Positions 10,410-21,437 of a stretch of DNA of 27,107 nucleotides are shown here, one piece after another. The stretch's first letter is position 1; each line of letters begins with the position of its first letter. Below the pieces are notes generated by a model that saw only the letters and a list, made by a program, of their open reading frames with translations, ran no database searches and was not told the DNA's origin. The DNA lies in assembly GCA_002104905.1 (NCBI GenBank), contig MCFE01000908.1, forward strand, positions 1-27,107, given 5' to 3'. This DNA comes from Basidiobolus meristosporus CBS 931.73 (lineage: Eukaryota > Basidiobolomycota > Basidiobolomycetes > Basidiobolales > Basidiobolaceae). A program made the translations under genes and the position numbers.

Positions 10410-13131
10410 ATGCCTAACCTATATACCTCGGACGAGGTCCCTCTTGGGCGACGTCGGACCCTCACAAGGCCAGAAAGGCAGCAGCAACCCACTCCCATGA
10501 TACACATCCCAAAAGAAAAGAGATTCTGTGATCCATGGACACTCTTCTCCAATGTGGTGACCTTCTGGGCGCCGGGCTTTCTACTTGCAAAGTTTGGGAT
10601 GAGTGAGGCAACCGTCCGTCAAGCTTGGAGAGAGAAAGTAGCCCTATGCATTACGATCGCCTTTATCGGGGGTTTGGTGGTGTTTTTGACCCTGGGCATG
10701 CCTTACGTATTTTGTCCTCAGTCCACACTGGCGGACCTCCGCAATTACATCCGGGTGGGTAAGGTTCCAGGTAAGCAACAGTTCCAGCTGGTTGACCCGC
10801 CCGCATCTTGCTGATTACGGCCACTTTTTTCCAGGGACAATCGGAGTCAATGGTCTTATGTATTATACACAAGAGGCCAGGAGCCCCTCATTCATCAACT
10901 TCTCTTCGTTCAGTCCTGGGGCGGATCTGACAAACATGTTTCTTCACGATGACTTCGTCAATGGATGCCAAGACCTGCAACTTGCAGAATTCTCCGCAGT
11001 GGCTTTCAATCCTTGCAGTGCCCATAACAACAACCAAGGCTGCCGTCTCCCTCCAATTGACGTGGCAGCTCAGATGTTCAACCTGGTGGACACTTCCAAG
11101 AAGGCCGCCTACGACTGGGACGACCTCCCCAACAACTTCTTCGTCATCGATGGCAATGTTCTCAATCTGACGCCGTACCTCGACGCCTTTCCGAACCCTA
11201 TCGTGGATGACGTGATAGACGAGGCCATTAGGGAGGCCATCTACAACAGAATCCCTGACGCCACTAGAATCTTTTCCCGAAGATCCATTCTAAGAAAATC
11301 CATCGTCTGCCTGTCAAACAAGTATTTTGCTGGATATCTCAGCAAGCCCACGCCGGGATGCTTCGGTGTAAAGCTCTTCTTCATCCTCTCCTTGGTGATT
11401 ATATTGGGTGTTGTCTTGACCAAGTTCACGATGGCAGTGATCTTCAACTGGTTTTTGTCATTTCGGCTGGCTAGAAAGCCTCCCAAAGCATCCAAGAGAA
11501 CTGGCGTTGACTATAATTCGCCATGGATGAAGAGCATCAATCGATTGAAATCCAACGGAACGCTTGGAACCAAATCCGTTGCTATAGACGACCTATTCTC
11601 CGTATTGTTGGTGACATGCTATTCTGAAGGGGAGGCTTCGCTCAGATGCACCATCGAGAGTTTGGCTGATACGGTATATGAAGACAACCACAAGCTTTTG
11701 TTCATCGTCGCCGATGGCATTATCACTGGCAGTGGAAACGATAAAAGCACCCCTGATATTTGTGTCGACCTCTTGGAGCTTGACCCTGCGTTTTCCGATC
11801 CTGTAGCCCAAAGCTATATAGCCGTTGCTGCAGGCTCCAAGCAACATAATATGGCCAAAGTCTATGCTGGTCATTTCAACCATGGCTCACATAGAGTTCC
11901 TACCATATTGGTTGTCAAATGTGGTACTCCCGAAGAGCAGGCCTTGCCTAAACCAGGCAATCGCGGGAAACGGGATTCCCAAATCATACTGATGAACTTC
12001 TTTAGCCGCATCACCTACAACGATCGTTTGACTCCATTAGATTATGAGCTCTTCATGAAGATATATCATCTGATGGGGGTGACTCCCGATTATTTCGAAG
12101 TTGTTCTTATGGTTGACGCTGACACCAAGGTTTACCCGGATTCGCTCCAACTTCTCGTCAATTGCATGCAAAATGATCCACTCGTGATGGGGCTATGCGG
12201 CGAAACGAAGATTGCCAACAAGAAAGCATCCTGGGTCACTGCAATCCAAGTGTTTGAATATTATATCTCACATCATCTAGGTAAAGGCTTCGAGTCTGTA
12301 TTCGGTGGTGTAACCTGTCTCCCAGGCTGCTTTTGCATGTATCGACTGAAAGCTCCCAAAGGAGATGGAAGCTGGGTCCCAATTATTACCAAGCCAGAGA
12401 TTGTTCAACAATACTCCCAAAACATGGTTGAAACACTCCACCAGAAAAATCTGCTACTTCTGGGTGAGGACCGTTTCCTCACCACCCTGATGTTGCGCAA
12501 CTTTCCCAACAGGAAGATGATGTTCATGCCCCAGGCTGTTTGCAAGACGGTGGTTCCTGACGAGTTCAGAGTGCTGCTCTCACAGCGCCGTCGTTGGATC
12601 AACTCTACCATACACAATCTCCTGGAGCTCTCTTTAGTGCGAAACTTGTGTGGGACGTTTTGCTTTTCCATGCAGTTTGTTGTGCTGATGGAGCTCATCG
12701 GGACGCTAACCCTACCCGTGGCTATTGTGATGACCTTTGTGCTCATCGTCAACATCAGTCAAACCCAATTTTCCGATATTTCCAGCTACATGCCACTGAT
12801 CCTGCTGTTGATGATATTGCTGCTTCCAGCCATCCTGATTCTGGTCACCACTCGGAAACTAATTTACGTTGTGTGGATGATGATCTACTTGATCGCTCTT
12901 CCAGTCTGGAATCTGGTTTTGCCAGTCTACGCTTACTGGCATTTCGATGATTTCTCTTGGGGAGAGACGCGCAAGATAGAAGGCGAGGGTAACGACGATG
13001 ACCACAGCAAACAAGACGGCGTCTTCGATGTATCATTGGTGGGTCTCAAGCGTTGGGAGGACTACGAGCGTGCCCGGCTAGGCAAGAATCCTAACCCTGT
13101 TTTCCCACCGGAAGCGAAGCTACACCCTTGA
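10410..13131 (+). CDS. Chitin synthase, division 2, Chs3-like (class IV type)
   Basis: Two exons, 10410-10770 and 10835-13131, give 885 residues. The 64-nt intron (donor GTAAGC, branch CTGAT, acceptor CCAG) splits a Gly codon between VGKVP and TIGVNG. The enzyme polymerises GlcNAc from UDP-GlcNAc into chitin at the plasma membrane. Landmarks: membrane segments at about 77-97 and 301-330; a cytochrome-b5-like segment FFVIDGNVLNLTPYLD (222-237); ADGIITGSGND, typical of the Chs3 group; the DXD site VDADTK (547-552); the catalytic-base GED (664-666); QRRRW (704-708) for processive binding; a C-terminal cluster of membrane segments (about 732-822); and FDDFSWGETR (824-833). No myosin motor precedes the catalytic domain. 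It is shorter than yeast Chs3 (about 1165 residues), mostly at the N-terminus. The class assignment is by motif, not phylogeny. AATAAA at 13372-13377 may end the transcript. Confidence 0.93.
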
Positions 13132-14163
13132 GTACGCAGTTTACAATAGAGCACCAACATTCCTTTCCCCGACGAAATTAGTGTGCTTCAATACCTAAGA
13201 GACTAATCCCAATATATCTACTGGTATTTATCGAGACAGCTTCGACCCACCATCTCTTATAACTATTTGTTGTAGATTCCTCACTTTAACCTGTAAATAC
13301 TACTTGTAAAGGTTTTGTCTTGTATTAACCATGATGGATGACGGAGTGAGAGGTGAGTAGTAAAGACTTGAAATAAAATCGTCTCACTAGAAGGTATAAC
13401 TCAAGTACGCGGGATTTCACGGATAGCTTGTTGGCGAGATGGATGCATTTCTGTGCACCCCTCATCAAAGCGTTATGCTGATTGCACTCGAACTGTCGAT
13501 ATAGAGCATGGTGGGCTCGTCCGCTCAGCCCTGACATGCCCCAGTCATACAAATAGCGAGTACGATCTACATTACCCCGGCCGTGGAAAGGAGGCAGCCA
13601 TTGTAGCCAAGCATCGCTCACTACTGCCTGGTGAATCAGACGGGGTTTGGCCAATCCATTGCATGAGCCAGTGACATTTCCTTCTGTGGGCTTGCTCGTA
13701 ACATCCTGTCTGAAAATTTCCTAATTACATTTTGTCCTTCAAGAAAGAAAATCTTCCGGTGATTGTGATCGTTCGGATCATTATCGCGCTGCCTTGCAAG
13801 TTTGGATCCATTGGTTCAAGAGAATGCGTAGGAATGTCTCAAGAATAAATATAAGGCGCTTCCAACCCGCATCGGACTATTGACGATAGGTTACTGAAAT
13901 TATCTTCTAACCTTGGCTTTGTGCCCCCCACAACGCTCACTCCTTTCTACGCATGAGTGCAAATCTGCTCGACTTTCTTCCAATCTTTCTCTCTTGAAAT
14001 ACTCGCGTGATATACTCTACTCGCTTTGCTTCGCCCCTCAGTTCACACAGCAGTACTCTTCGAACCCAAAGCTACCCACACCCGAAAACTGCTAGACTGA
14101 TAGAGTTTGCCTTTTCGTTATATCTGTGTGACGTTTTCACTGCTGAGTGGCTCGGAAACTAAG
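13132..14163. other. Intergenic region upstream of the kelch gene
   Basis: Chitin synthase 3' region, then the kelch promoter and a long pyrimidine-rich leader. A TATA-like TATAAGG at 13850-13856 is the best core promoter candidate. Frames at 13325-13674 and 13913-14095 do not begin with ATG and look non-coding. Confidence 0.4.
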
Positions 14164-15748
14164 ATGTTATGGGATCTTTCCCTTAGAGTGGATGTTAAAC
14201 TCGGTCTGCTCAGCACACTAACCCTATTCTCTCTATCCCATACTCAGGGAGATATTATACCTATTACTCGTTGGAGTCACAGCACACTCGTCGTAAAAGA
14301 GAAGCTCTACATCATAGGCGGAAAGTGCGGCGTGCAATCCATCGATGCGGTCTATTGTCAAGAACTACTGTCCTTGGATCTAACGGCCACCTTCCCCACG
14401 AAGTCACCAGCATGGACGCGTGAGATCTATTCGGGGGTTCTCCCCCAAGTCGCCGGCCACTCCGCCGTCTTGGGAGGATTTGACGAAGCCGAAAGAATCA
14501 TAGTCTATGGCGGCGCTACTTCTAATCCCTACAAAAGCCCGGTTTACAACTATCATCTTTCTACGCAGACCTGGACAAATCCCACCCTAAACAGATCTCC
14601 CCCAAGACGCTATGAACATTCAGTCGTTGTAAATTTAGAGAGAATAATGTACATCTTTGGGGGCATCACCGACGAGTTGACTGGAGTGACTGGCAGCGCT
14701 CAATTCGACGAGCTCGCGGAGTTGAATACACTTGGATCGGTATGGACTGTGTTCGGGTGGCAGCCTTCCAATCCCTCGCCTCGGTATCACCATACGGCAT
14801 CGCTTGTCAACAACAGACACATGATGATTCTGGGTGGATATTCAGCTAAAGACGGAATGCTAAACATGGGCGAGATTGTGATGTTTGATACGATCTCACA
14901 TGTGTGGACTGCGGAGCGAGCGACTGGCCAAATCCCCCGTCCGAGGCGAGAGCACACTGCAATAGGTAACAATATGTTGCTTGATATCGAAGTCTCTACA
15001 GCTCGACTAACATGACCCAGTGAAAGGTGAATTGGTGATAGTATTTGGCGGGACCGATCAGTCCTACACCGAGTTCTACAATGATGTGGCTGTTTTGAAT
15101 ACTACCTCAATGACCTGGTCGATCCCAATGGTAAAGAATCCACCACGAGGTCGATACGCACATTCTGCGGTACTCCACGGCGACCATATGCTTGTCTCAT
15201 TTGGTGAGTCTATATGGTTAATCGAGAACATTTGGACTGTGTTATTGACAGCACCCGATCTAGGATATTCCAATGGCCTTGAGGACTCCCATATCCATAT
15301 TCTTGATACCAATACTTGGGAATTTTTGGACAAGTACACCCCAAGTGTATCGAAAGCTTCTACGAGCCAGTCAGCTGCCCCAACCCACATGAACTCCAAG
15401 CTTCCTCTTATCATTGGAGGGGCTATTGGGCTGTTTATGGTTACCCTTGTGCTCCTGGGCCTGCTAATATACATCTTTCGCAAGCGGCTTTGCTGCTTCC
15501 GCGGTAGGAAACCCAAGGATTGTGACGAACATTCCAAAATGGTGAATTTCGATGAAACAGACAGCTGTGATCGATTTTCGATCAGTGGGTCGAAGTTAAC
15601 CAGGTACAAGGGTAAAACTTACTACTCCAACGCATTACGACACTCTGGAACCTATATGGACAGTGCAACGCTAGAAGAGAGGATTCGTCATATGGAAGTG
15701 CAAACCAATCTAGTTTATAAGCAAAAGCTCTATGTTGTCAACCCTTAG
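14164..15748 (+). CDS. Secreted/type I membrane kelch-repeat protein
   Basis: Three exons, 14164-14965, 15021-15203 and 15264-15748, give 489 residues. Intron 1 (55 nt) has a GACTAAC branch point. Intron 2 (60 nt) begins GTGAGT and was placed to end at 15263 because this restores the kelch strand SFGYSNGLEDSHIHILD. A 48-nt version ending at 15251, or retention, also keeps the frame. Residues 1-28 are a signal peptide. About six kelch blades follow, marked by IIGG (50-53), VYGG (114-117), IFGG (164-167), ILGG (222-225) and VFGG (275-278), each followed by a Trp further on. A Ser/Thr stalk (about 354-374), a membrane helix (about 376-400), a juxtamembrane basic CC motif and an 85-residue cytosolic tail complete it. 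Beta-propellers of this kind usually bind proteins or glycans outside the cell; the partner is unknown. The frame is open upstream to 14107, but 14164 is its first ATG. Confidence 0.85.
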
Positions 15749-16275
15749 CTAACCCTCATGAAGATAAGATCCCTGCCCCCACTAAAACCATGATTAACCT
15801 CTAATGGCTCAAGATTCTCCACGTAACCCTTCCCTTATCAGAAACCGTCCGTTTCTTGATTCTCTGTTAATTTTACTCCTGATTTCGTGACCGTTGTACA
15901 TACGTTAAGCTGTAGAGTCCCCATCAACAAATAAGAGCAATTTACCAAAACGTGGTCAGCTATGGTGTTATACTACTGCCAGAGAAGGGACTACCTTCCT
16001 GTCAACATGATATAAGCATGATGGTCTGGACGTTTGCCGCCAATTGCTACCTCAACAGCCTTTGCAACAGTTTGTAACACACCAAACCGTGTAGCCCACT
16101 CTACTCGGTGATGATTAATAGCACTCTTCAATAGGTAACCACGAGGCTATCCAACCCCCATATCACCAACCTCTTCATCAATATGTAAGTGATGAATGAT
16201 ACTTGTACTATCCAATGATTAAACATCGCTAGCAGATAGGAGATGAACATCCAATTCATCTCGGTAACCCTTTAA
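15749..16275. other. Convergent 3' intergenic region
   Basis: Between the kelch gene (+) and the riboside kinase (-). No reading frame, repeat or clear terminator signal was recognised. Confidence 0.4.
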
Positions 16276-17242
16276 TTATGGATAGATGGATTGTTGGATC
16301 AGGGCTAACGTCTCGGTTACGATCTTCACAACTGTCTGGGCACCAGAGTCAAAAAGCACAAGCCCGTCAACGGTCTCCTCTTCGGTCTCGGGATTGATAA
16401 TATGCCTATTGCAAGCTAGGTAATTCGGCCAGACAATCTTATCGAAGTATCCCGGAGGATCCACCCAAAACCCTTTTTCAAAATTAGTCAAAACTGCATG
16501 CGAGAGTCTGGATTTGCCAATGTACCTTCCAGGGTGGTGTAGCCAATTTTCTCTTCTCTGCGTCTTTTCAGTGTCTCGTAGCTAGCTTTGATAAATATCT
16601 TGACGTCCAGATGCCTAACGAGCTCGGGAAAGCAGTACATAATGAATCCATCAATGAGCAGGAATCGTACGCTGCCAAAGGAGGACTTGGTTCTGTTCAA
16701 ATGATCCTCAAATTGGCTTTTCATATGGGACAGCGTTGGTTCATCGATGTGGACTCTGTTTGGGTCTTCTGGGAGTTCAGTAGATACGTATTCAGAAATG
16801 TGATCCGACTCCATCGCCTCTCCCAATATATCCATAAACCTCGCAATATCGATAGCCTCAGGGATGTCCCAGTTTGCCAGCCCGGTCTCCTTATCGATTG
16901 GTATCTCGCTTTCCGGCTGAATGGGTTAATGGCTTGCCTCTAATTCAAATGAACCATTTCACAGCCCTTACTTTATAAAAATCGTCCTGGTGAATCAACC
17001 AACAGTTGGGTAGGATCTTCGACAGATATCGGGCAACGGTCTGTAGATGGTAAAAGGCCAATTATGTTACAAAGGTGCTGTTTTCGACAGGTTGAATAAT
17101 AAGCCTACCGTTTTCCCCGATGCCGAAGGCCCACTGATAGTCAAATACAAGTTAATCTTCCAACCTCACATCTGATTAAAGATGCGACGTACCCGATACC
17201 AACAATAACTAGACGCTGTTGCTTCCTATGTATCACTCCCAT
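16276..17242 (-). CDS. NRK1: Nicotinamide riboside kinase (Nrk1 family)
   Basis: Five exons on the - strand, 17242-17193, 17133-17109, 17040-16972, 16916-16526 and 16472-16276, encode 243 residues (yeast Nrk1 has 240). The introns are 59, 68, 55 and 53 nt, all GT-AG; the last has a GACTAAT branch. The enzyme phosphorylates nicotinamide riboside to NMN in NAD salvage and may also use uridine-type nucleosides. Residues 17-25 are the P-loop GGPSASGKT, encoded almost wholly by the 25-nt second exon. HQDDFYK (42-48) carries the catalytic/metal Asp residues, LANWDIPEAID (61-71) fits the nucleoside-binding region of the family, and a RRREEK lid segment and FWVDPPGYFDKIVWPNY follow. The ATG at 17242 is the first after an in-frame TAA. 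The family match runs from end to end, so the exon structure is well supported although no transcript was seen. Confidence 0.92.
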
Positions 17243-19156
17243 ACTGAAGGACGAGCAACCTTAATCAGGATTAGTTGCTGTCGGATATACCTCTGGGATA
17301 CATGCATCCCTTCGATCTGACCAATCAAAGCCGTTCAAATCCAGGTACGCTACATATCCAACTCAGTGATCCATTTGTCTTTATCCTCCTAGCATAGATT
17401 ACTTTTTTGTGGGATGGAGCAGTCCAACCTGAGAACATGGAAATATGTATTCCTAGCTCAAACCAGCGTCCATAGCCTATATACGCCATCAAATAATATC
17501 ATGAAATCACCCGTTTTGGTGAATGGTAAATAAGCCATTTCATTAACGGGACAGGTAGCTATGAAAGCGGCCACTCTTACCAATCATGAGGATGAGTTTA
17601 CGATATTTGGAGCGTAGATATACGAATAAACAAATAATTTTCTGAATCAAGCGAATCTCCTCATCGCCCTTTCATTCCAATCAAGGGCCAATAAGTCGTG
17701 TGGATGAGAGTGAATAGATACAAAGCCTCTTCGCTAGTAAATCACGATGGCTCATTCGGCAGTCTTGAGGTGCTGAATCCTCTGCAGTCTAAAAAATCTC
17801 TACCGTTGTATTCCTCGTCAACTTTTATGCCCCTAAGACCGGTGTATTGCTACATCCAGTCGTAAAGTCCAAAGAAGGCCCATCCATAACATACGGCCCC
17901 TTATTATTGGAATGCAATGTTGTATCTGCATTCCACAACGTATTGAATCGCTATCTCCATACTGCTGATCGACGGATCAGATGCAAACGATTCTGCATGG
18001 TATCTTCTTGATATTAAATAAAGCTACTACGTACCATTTAAGTATATATTGTCAAAGTACAATCAAACCTCGACCACCAATGGTATGAGATCAAAAACAC
18101 CAAACTCTTGCGGAGCACCCAGCAAGAACAATCAGTGAATCCTTTAATCACGCTACTCTGGGTAAGAGCACCAGAGCGACCAAAAGTGTCACCATTTGAC
18201 AGAGCTGCCATTGAGAGATTGAACACGCTATAGGCATCCCAACGCATACATGCATATGCCACCAACAAATCAGCAGCATGTATATAAAGCTAGATACTGC
18301 ATAGCTTGGCGCGGTATACGGCTAATTAGTAAGACGAAGAAACCGCTGCAGAAGCCGCTCGGGAAATCGGACTATGGCCTAGCCATTGCAATCATCTTCT
18401 TATCAGTCTGAACACTGGTAGGCTTTCCCTGGCTAAAATGCTTTTCCAGCTCTGGCATACTTGGGTCCCTCAGCAACGAACAACAATCAGATTGATCACC
18501 CCAATCCAATCACCGGATTGTATGTTACGTCATCCACCCATAGTTCCTGGGTGACCGACCAAGCTACAGGGGAGTGGCATCGCTATTAGGGATACCATCG
18601 GGATCTGAAAGTTGGTTAAGTCGGTGAAGTAATGCATGCGAAATCCTCGACTGATGATATTGCCGTACTCATTGATGTTACACCACTATATCATGCTACA
18701 TTACGTCAACCACCTCCCTGATTGGTCAGATGAGAAACTATCGAAAGGAAAATATATATCCTTACCTGGAATGGTCTACCATAATACTTGCGAAGTTAAG
18801 CCACGGACGTCGCCAACAGCCATTGGTTCTTAACGGAGATATCTTGGCAATTGGCTGTAATCTGATATAAACAAAAAGCCAATAATATCGGATGTTTTCA
18901 GATATCGGTGATTTTGTCCCTTCAATACCCTTGAACGATCAACGATACTGATGATATCCTATAGTATAGAAAACGAGTCTGCCAAGCACAACGACCCCTG
19001 CTCATTCTGATGAACAAGTTGGCGTCTTGTCTAATTGGTGGATTCCGATGCCTCGAATATTATCGCCGAAATTCAGCGGTTTATGAAACAAAACCTTAAC
19101 GTTGCCCTTTGGTCCTCACATCTCACTTTTACTTTTCTACTTTCTTGTGCTCCAAT
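17243..19156. other. 1.9-kb intergenic region between NRK1 and cofilin
   Basis: Mostly without recognisable content. A 68-codon frame with an ATG on the - strand (about 18244-18038) has no family resemblance. A possible small spliced gene on the - strand is listed separately (18372-18782). A pyrimidine-rich leader precedes cofilin at about 19115-19153. Confidence 0.4.
18372..18782 (-). CDS. Possible very small spliced gene, unknown function
   Basis: A 46-codon open frame (18509-18372) ends in a stretch of convincing protein composition, DPSMPELEKHFSQGKPTS and onward to KKMIAMARP and TAG. A 60-nt intron (18528-18469: donor GTAACA, a CTGAT branch, acceptor TGAG) would join it to RNYGWMT upstream. 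One frame-consistent model is 18782-18766, 18546-18529 and 18468-18372, giving 43 residues, but it needs a 219-nt first intron and an 18-nt exon and may be wrong upstream. I do not recognise the product. It would be divergently transcribed from cofilin. It could also be a gene remnant or chance. Confidence 0.25.
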
Positions 19157-19730
19157 ATGGTAAGCACTGTTTCCATCACCATGCTTGGGGTCTACGACCT
19201 TCTAGCAATACCGTCCGCATACTTGCCTTCTTTACTAACGCTTATTTCAGTCCAGCGGTGTTTCGGTTAACGACAAGTGCCTTGAAAGCTTTCAACTCCT
19301 CAAGTTAAAAAAGCAATACAAATACATCATCTATAAGCTCAACGATGACAACACCGAGATCATTGTTGAAGAAGCTTCCGAAGCCGGAACTTATGATGAC
19401 TTCATAAACGCTCTCCCCGAAACCGAATGCCGTTACGCCGTTTTGGATCTCGAATACGAGAAACCCGGAGAGGGTATGCGCAACAAGATCTGCTTCTACG
19501 CTTGGTAAGTAGCTCTGGGAGCTTACAGAATCCTCTCTGGTCACATTCTTAACCGCTTTCTATCCAGGTCCCCCGACAACTCCAAGGTCAAGCAGAAGAT
19601 GGTGTTCGCTTCCAGCAAGGATGCTCTCCGCAAGAGATTGGTTGGTATTGCTGCTGAAATCCAAGGAACTGACTACGATGAGGTTTCCTTCGAAACTGTC
19701 CTCGAAAAGGTCAGCCGTAGCACCTTCTAA
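19157..19730 (+). CDS. COF1: Cofilin / actin-depolymerising factor
   Basis: Three exons, 19157-19159, 19251-19504 and 19568-19730, encode 139 residues, the normal length of fungal cofilin. Exon 1 is just the ATG. Intron 1 (91 nt) has donor GTAAGC and a perfect TACTAAC branch; intron 2 (63 nt) has GTAAGT and CTTAAC. Cofilin binds and severs ADP-actin filaments and drives actin turnover in the cytosol. The ADF-homology fold is complete: the N-terminal SSGVSVND with Ser2/Ser3 as in the family, the core KYIIYKLND (24-32), [10 protein letters not shown] (48-57), the CFYAWSPD turn (82-89) across the second intron, and the actin-binding long helix [15 protein letters not shown] (96-110). Codon choice is biased like that of ATP2, consistent with strong expression. 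Confidence 0.95.
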
Positions 19731-20621
19731 ATCATCGCTCATTCCTTATTTTACATGCACATCTGTTTTCATCCCCCTTTTCAGGATGTTGATTATATCT
19801 AATGAGGGGTAAATAAAGATAAATTTAAGCTATTGTATACTTCGTCTTGGGTTGTACCGAAGAACCGATGGTGTGGTTGGCGGAGGGTGGGTACGAAAAG
19901 GATGCGGGCGATGGGAGTTCCAAGGAGCCGCTCAGCTGGTACCCAATTAGCCTGGCCAAGTATCCCATGACTCATCACCCTCTGAAATCATCTTCCCCCA
20001 CCTGGATACGAATTGCAAAATAATCTGAAATCCCCACGCTTTACAAATCTAATACGAATAGCCAGCTGTCAATGTATGGCAATCTGCCTTGCTTGGTGCT
20101 GTTTGGTATCAACAATACCTGATCGCAGTCCCTGCGGCATCCACAGCATTCGGTTGTGTTATATCTCTTGCCCTCTTCGCACTACCAACTAGCGATTTCA
20201 TATCAGAGGCTGGCATTCATAATGTTGAGGAATATAGTGTGGTGCTCATGATTCAATAGGTACATTGGTGCAAGAGTCGCTTGTGATATCTTACCATATA
20301 CGTTATTTTAATTCGGATTCAAGGTATCAATCCATATCCATTTTTGATTGATGGATTTTACAGTATCCCGCTTGCATATTTGGTTCATCACCTGGTCCTA
20401 CGAAAAATATCCAACCTAGTTTTCATATAGTATTGTGCCAGTGTTCTACTGGTGTTTTTCTGTCTGGGTTTTAAGTGTTAATGTCTCTGGAGTCAGTGAG
20501 CGGACTGTTACCATATTTGATATGAGGATTATTTAGTCATAGCACTTTGTAGAAAATACATCTGCCTGTTGTCAAGAAGGCTAGAACTTCTGATATTCAA
20601 AGCCATCACTTCAAGCAAAGT
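19731..20621. other. Intergenic region between cofilin and the transposon nest
   Basis: Cofilin 3' region, with AATAAA at 19811-19816 as a possible polyadenylation signal, then AT-rich sequence. No gene, RNA or repeat was recognised. Confidence 0.4.
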
Positions 20622-20940
20622 TCATTTCCTGCTGTTGCTTAGTATTTCCTTTATAGGAATGGATGAGTCCAACTCAATCATCTTTGGCTTGGTTTGTGTT
20701 TTTTTGTATGAAAAGTAATCTTGCTCAACTAGGAGTTTGCATTGTGGTAGCCACTGGGAATGCTTATCAAAGGCTTGAGGAATATTCAGTGGGGTATCAG
20801 TTCCCCAACTCATTCAATAGGCCAACAAGTAAACAATTGGCTCTTTGATATTGGAGTAATTTAAGACTTTGAGCTTTAAGAACAGTCTTAGCAACTTTCA
20901 ACAGATACTGTACTTCTTGTAAGAACAGTTTTGAGGTTTT
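20622..20940 (-). pseudogene. Decayed coding fragment of unknown origin, cut by an LTR
   Basis: Read on the - strand from the LTR boundary at 20940, one frame is open for roughly 44 codons, with a helical, coding-like composition (LQEVQYLLKVAKTVLKAQSL), up to about 20810. A neighbouring frame then continues to the stop at 20622 and contains NIPQAFDKHSQWLPQCKLLV. The change of frame suggests one broken protein of about 105 codons. It ends where LTR e begins, so the LTR probably inserted into it. It resembles no family I can name; a remnant of another mobile element is one possibility. Confidence 0.3.
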
Positions 20941-20960
20941 TGTTGCAGGAATATGGAGAT

Positions 20961-21300
20961 GTTAGTGTTGCAATATTCTGAGGAGTATTGGAAGTGATGT
21001 GGAGAACTAGAGGATTTACATGTTGTTCACTTGTAGATTTATTGATCAAAAGTATGGTATTTATACTTTTGATAAAGTAGAGTTTGTTAAGGAAGGTCCC
21101 AAGAATATGTGTGCAAAGTTTGGGGTCTTTTGGACGACTTTGAGAAAAATAATAATCTGGGTACCTGACAATTTGGTGAAAATATTCTAAGTAAATCCTG
21201 ACAAGAAATTTGGTCAGGACAGAATGATAATCAAAGAGTAAGATCTATGTGACTAATTTAGCATGAATATAGGTGACAACTTAATAATTACAACAGTTAG
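20961..21300. repeat. 5-bp target site duplication GTTAG around LTR d
   Basis: GTTAG at 20961-20965 and again at 21296-21300 flank LTR d exactly. Five base pairs is the normal duplication length for Ty1/copia integrases. Confidence 0.75.
20966..21295 (-). mobile_element. LTR d: solo LTR of the copia family
   Basis: A 330-bp diverged LTR with ends TGTTG and CAACA and no internal domain, flanked by GTTAG duplications. The arrangement is that of a solo LTR left by recombination between the two LTRs of an element that had inserted into LTR e. It keeps an 11-bp perfect inverted repeat at 21045-21055 and 21063-21073 around the TATA-box region. Confidence 0.75.
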
Positions 21301-21437
21301 GAGTGATTGACAGAGTAGGTAGATGCTGTGGTTTCTCACCTGGTTATTAATTGAATGGAAAGTTATATTGATTCTATTACATGGTCTTGACAAACAAAAT
21401 AAGTAAGAGTATGTTTAGGAAGATATCAAGAACATGC

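Larger units (their letters stand above)
20941..21437 (-). repeat. LTR e: old LTR fragment, split by LTR d and cut by LTR a
   Basis: The two parts 20941-20965 and 21301-21437 line up with about the first 165 nt (as read on the + strand) of the 349-bp LTR b, including the diverged counterpart of the palindrome/TATA region and the AAGAACATG segment. LTR d lies between them with a target duplication. The right half is missing where LTR a begins at 21438. It is the most diverged copy and the oldest layer of the nest. Confidence 0.7.

Noticed and set aside
13325-13674. Open frames on both strands downstream of chitin synthase
   Set aside because: Neither begins with ATG, they overlap each other, and their composition is not coding-like.
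13913-14095. 60-codon frame upstream of the kelch gene
   Set aside because: It starts at TTG and lies in what looks like the pyrimidine-rich leader of the gene.
17320-17360. GTTCAAATCC resembling a tRNA T-loop
   Set aside because: No cloverleaf or matching acceptor stem could be found on either strand.
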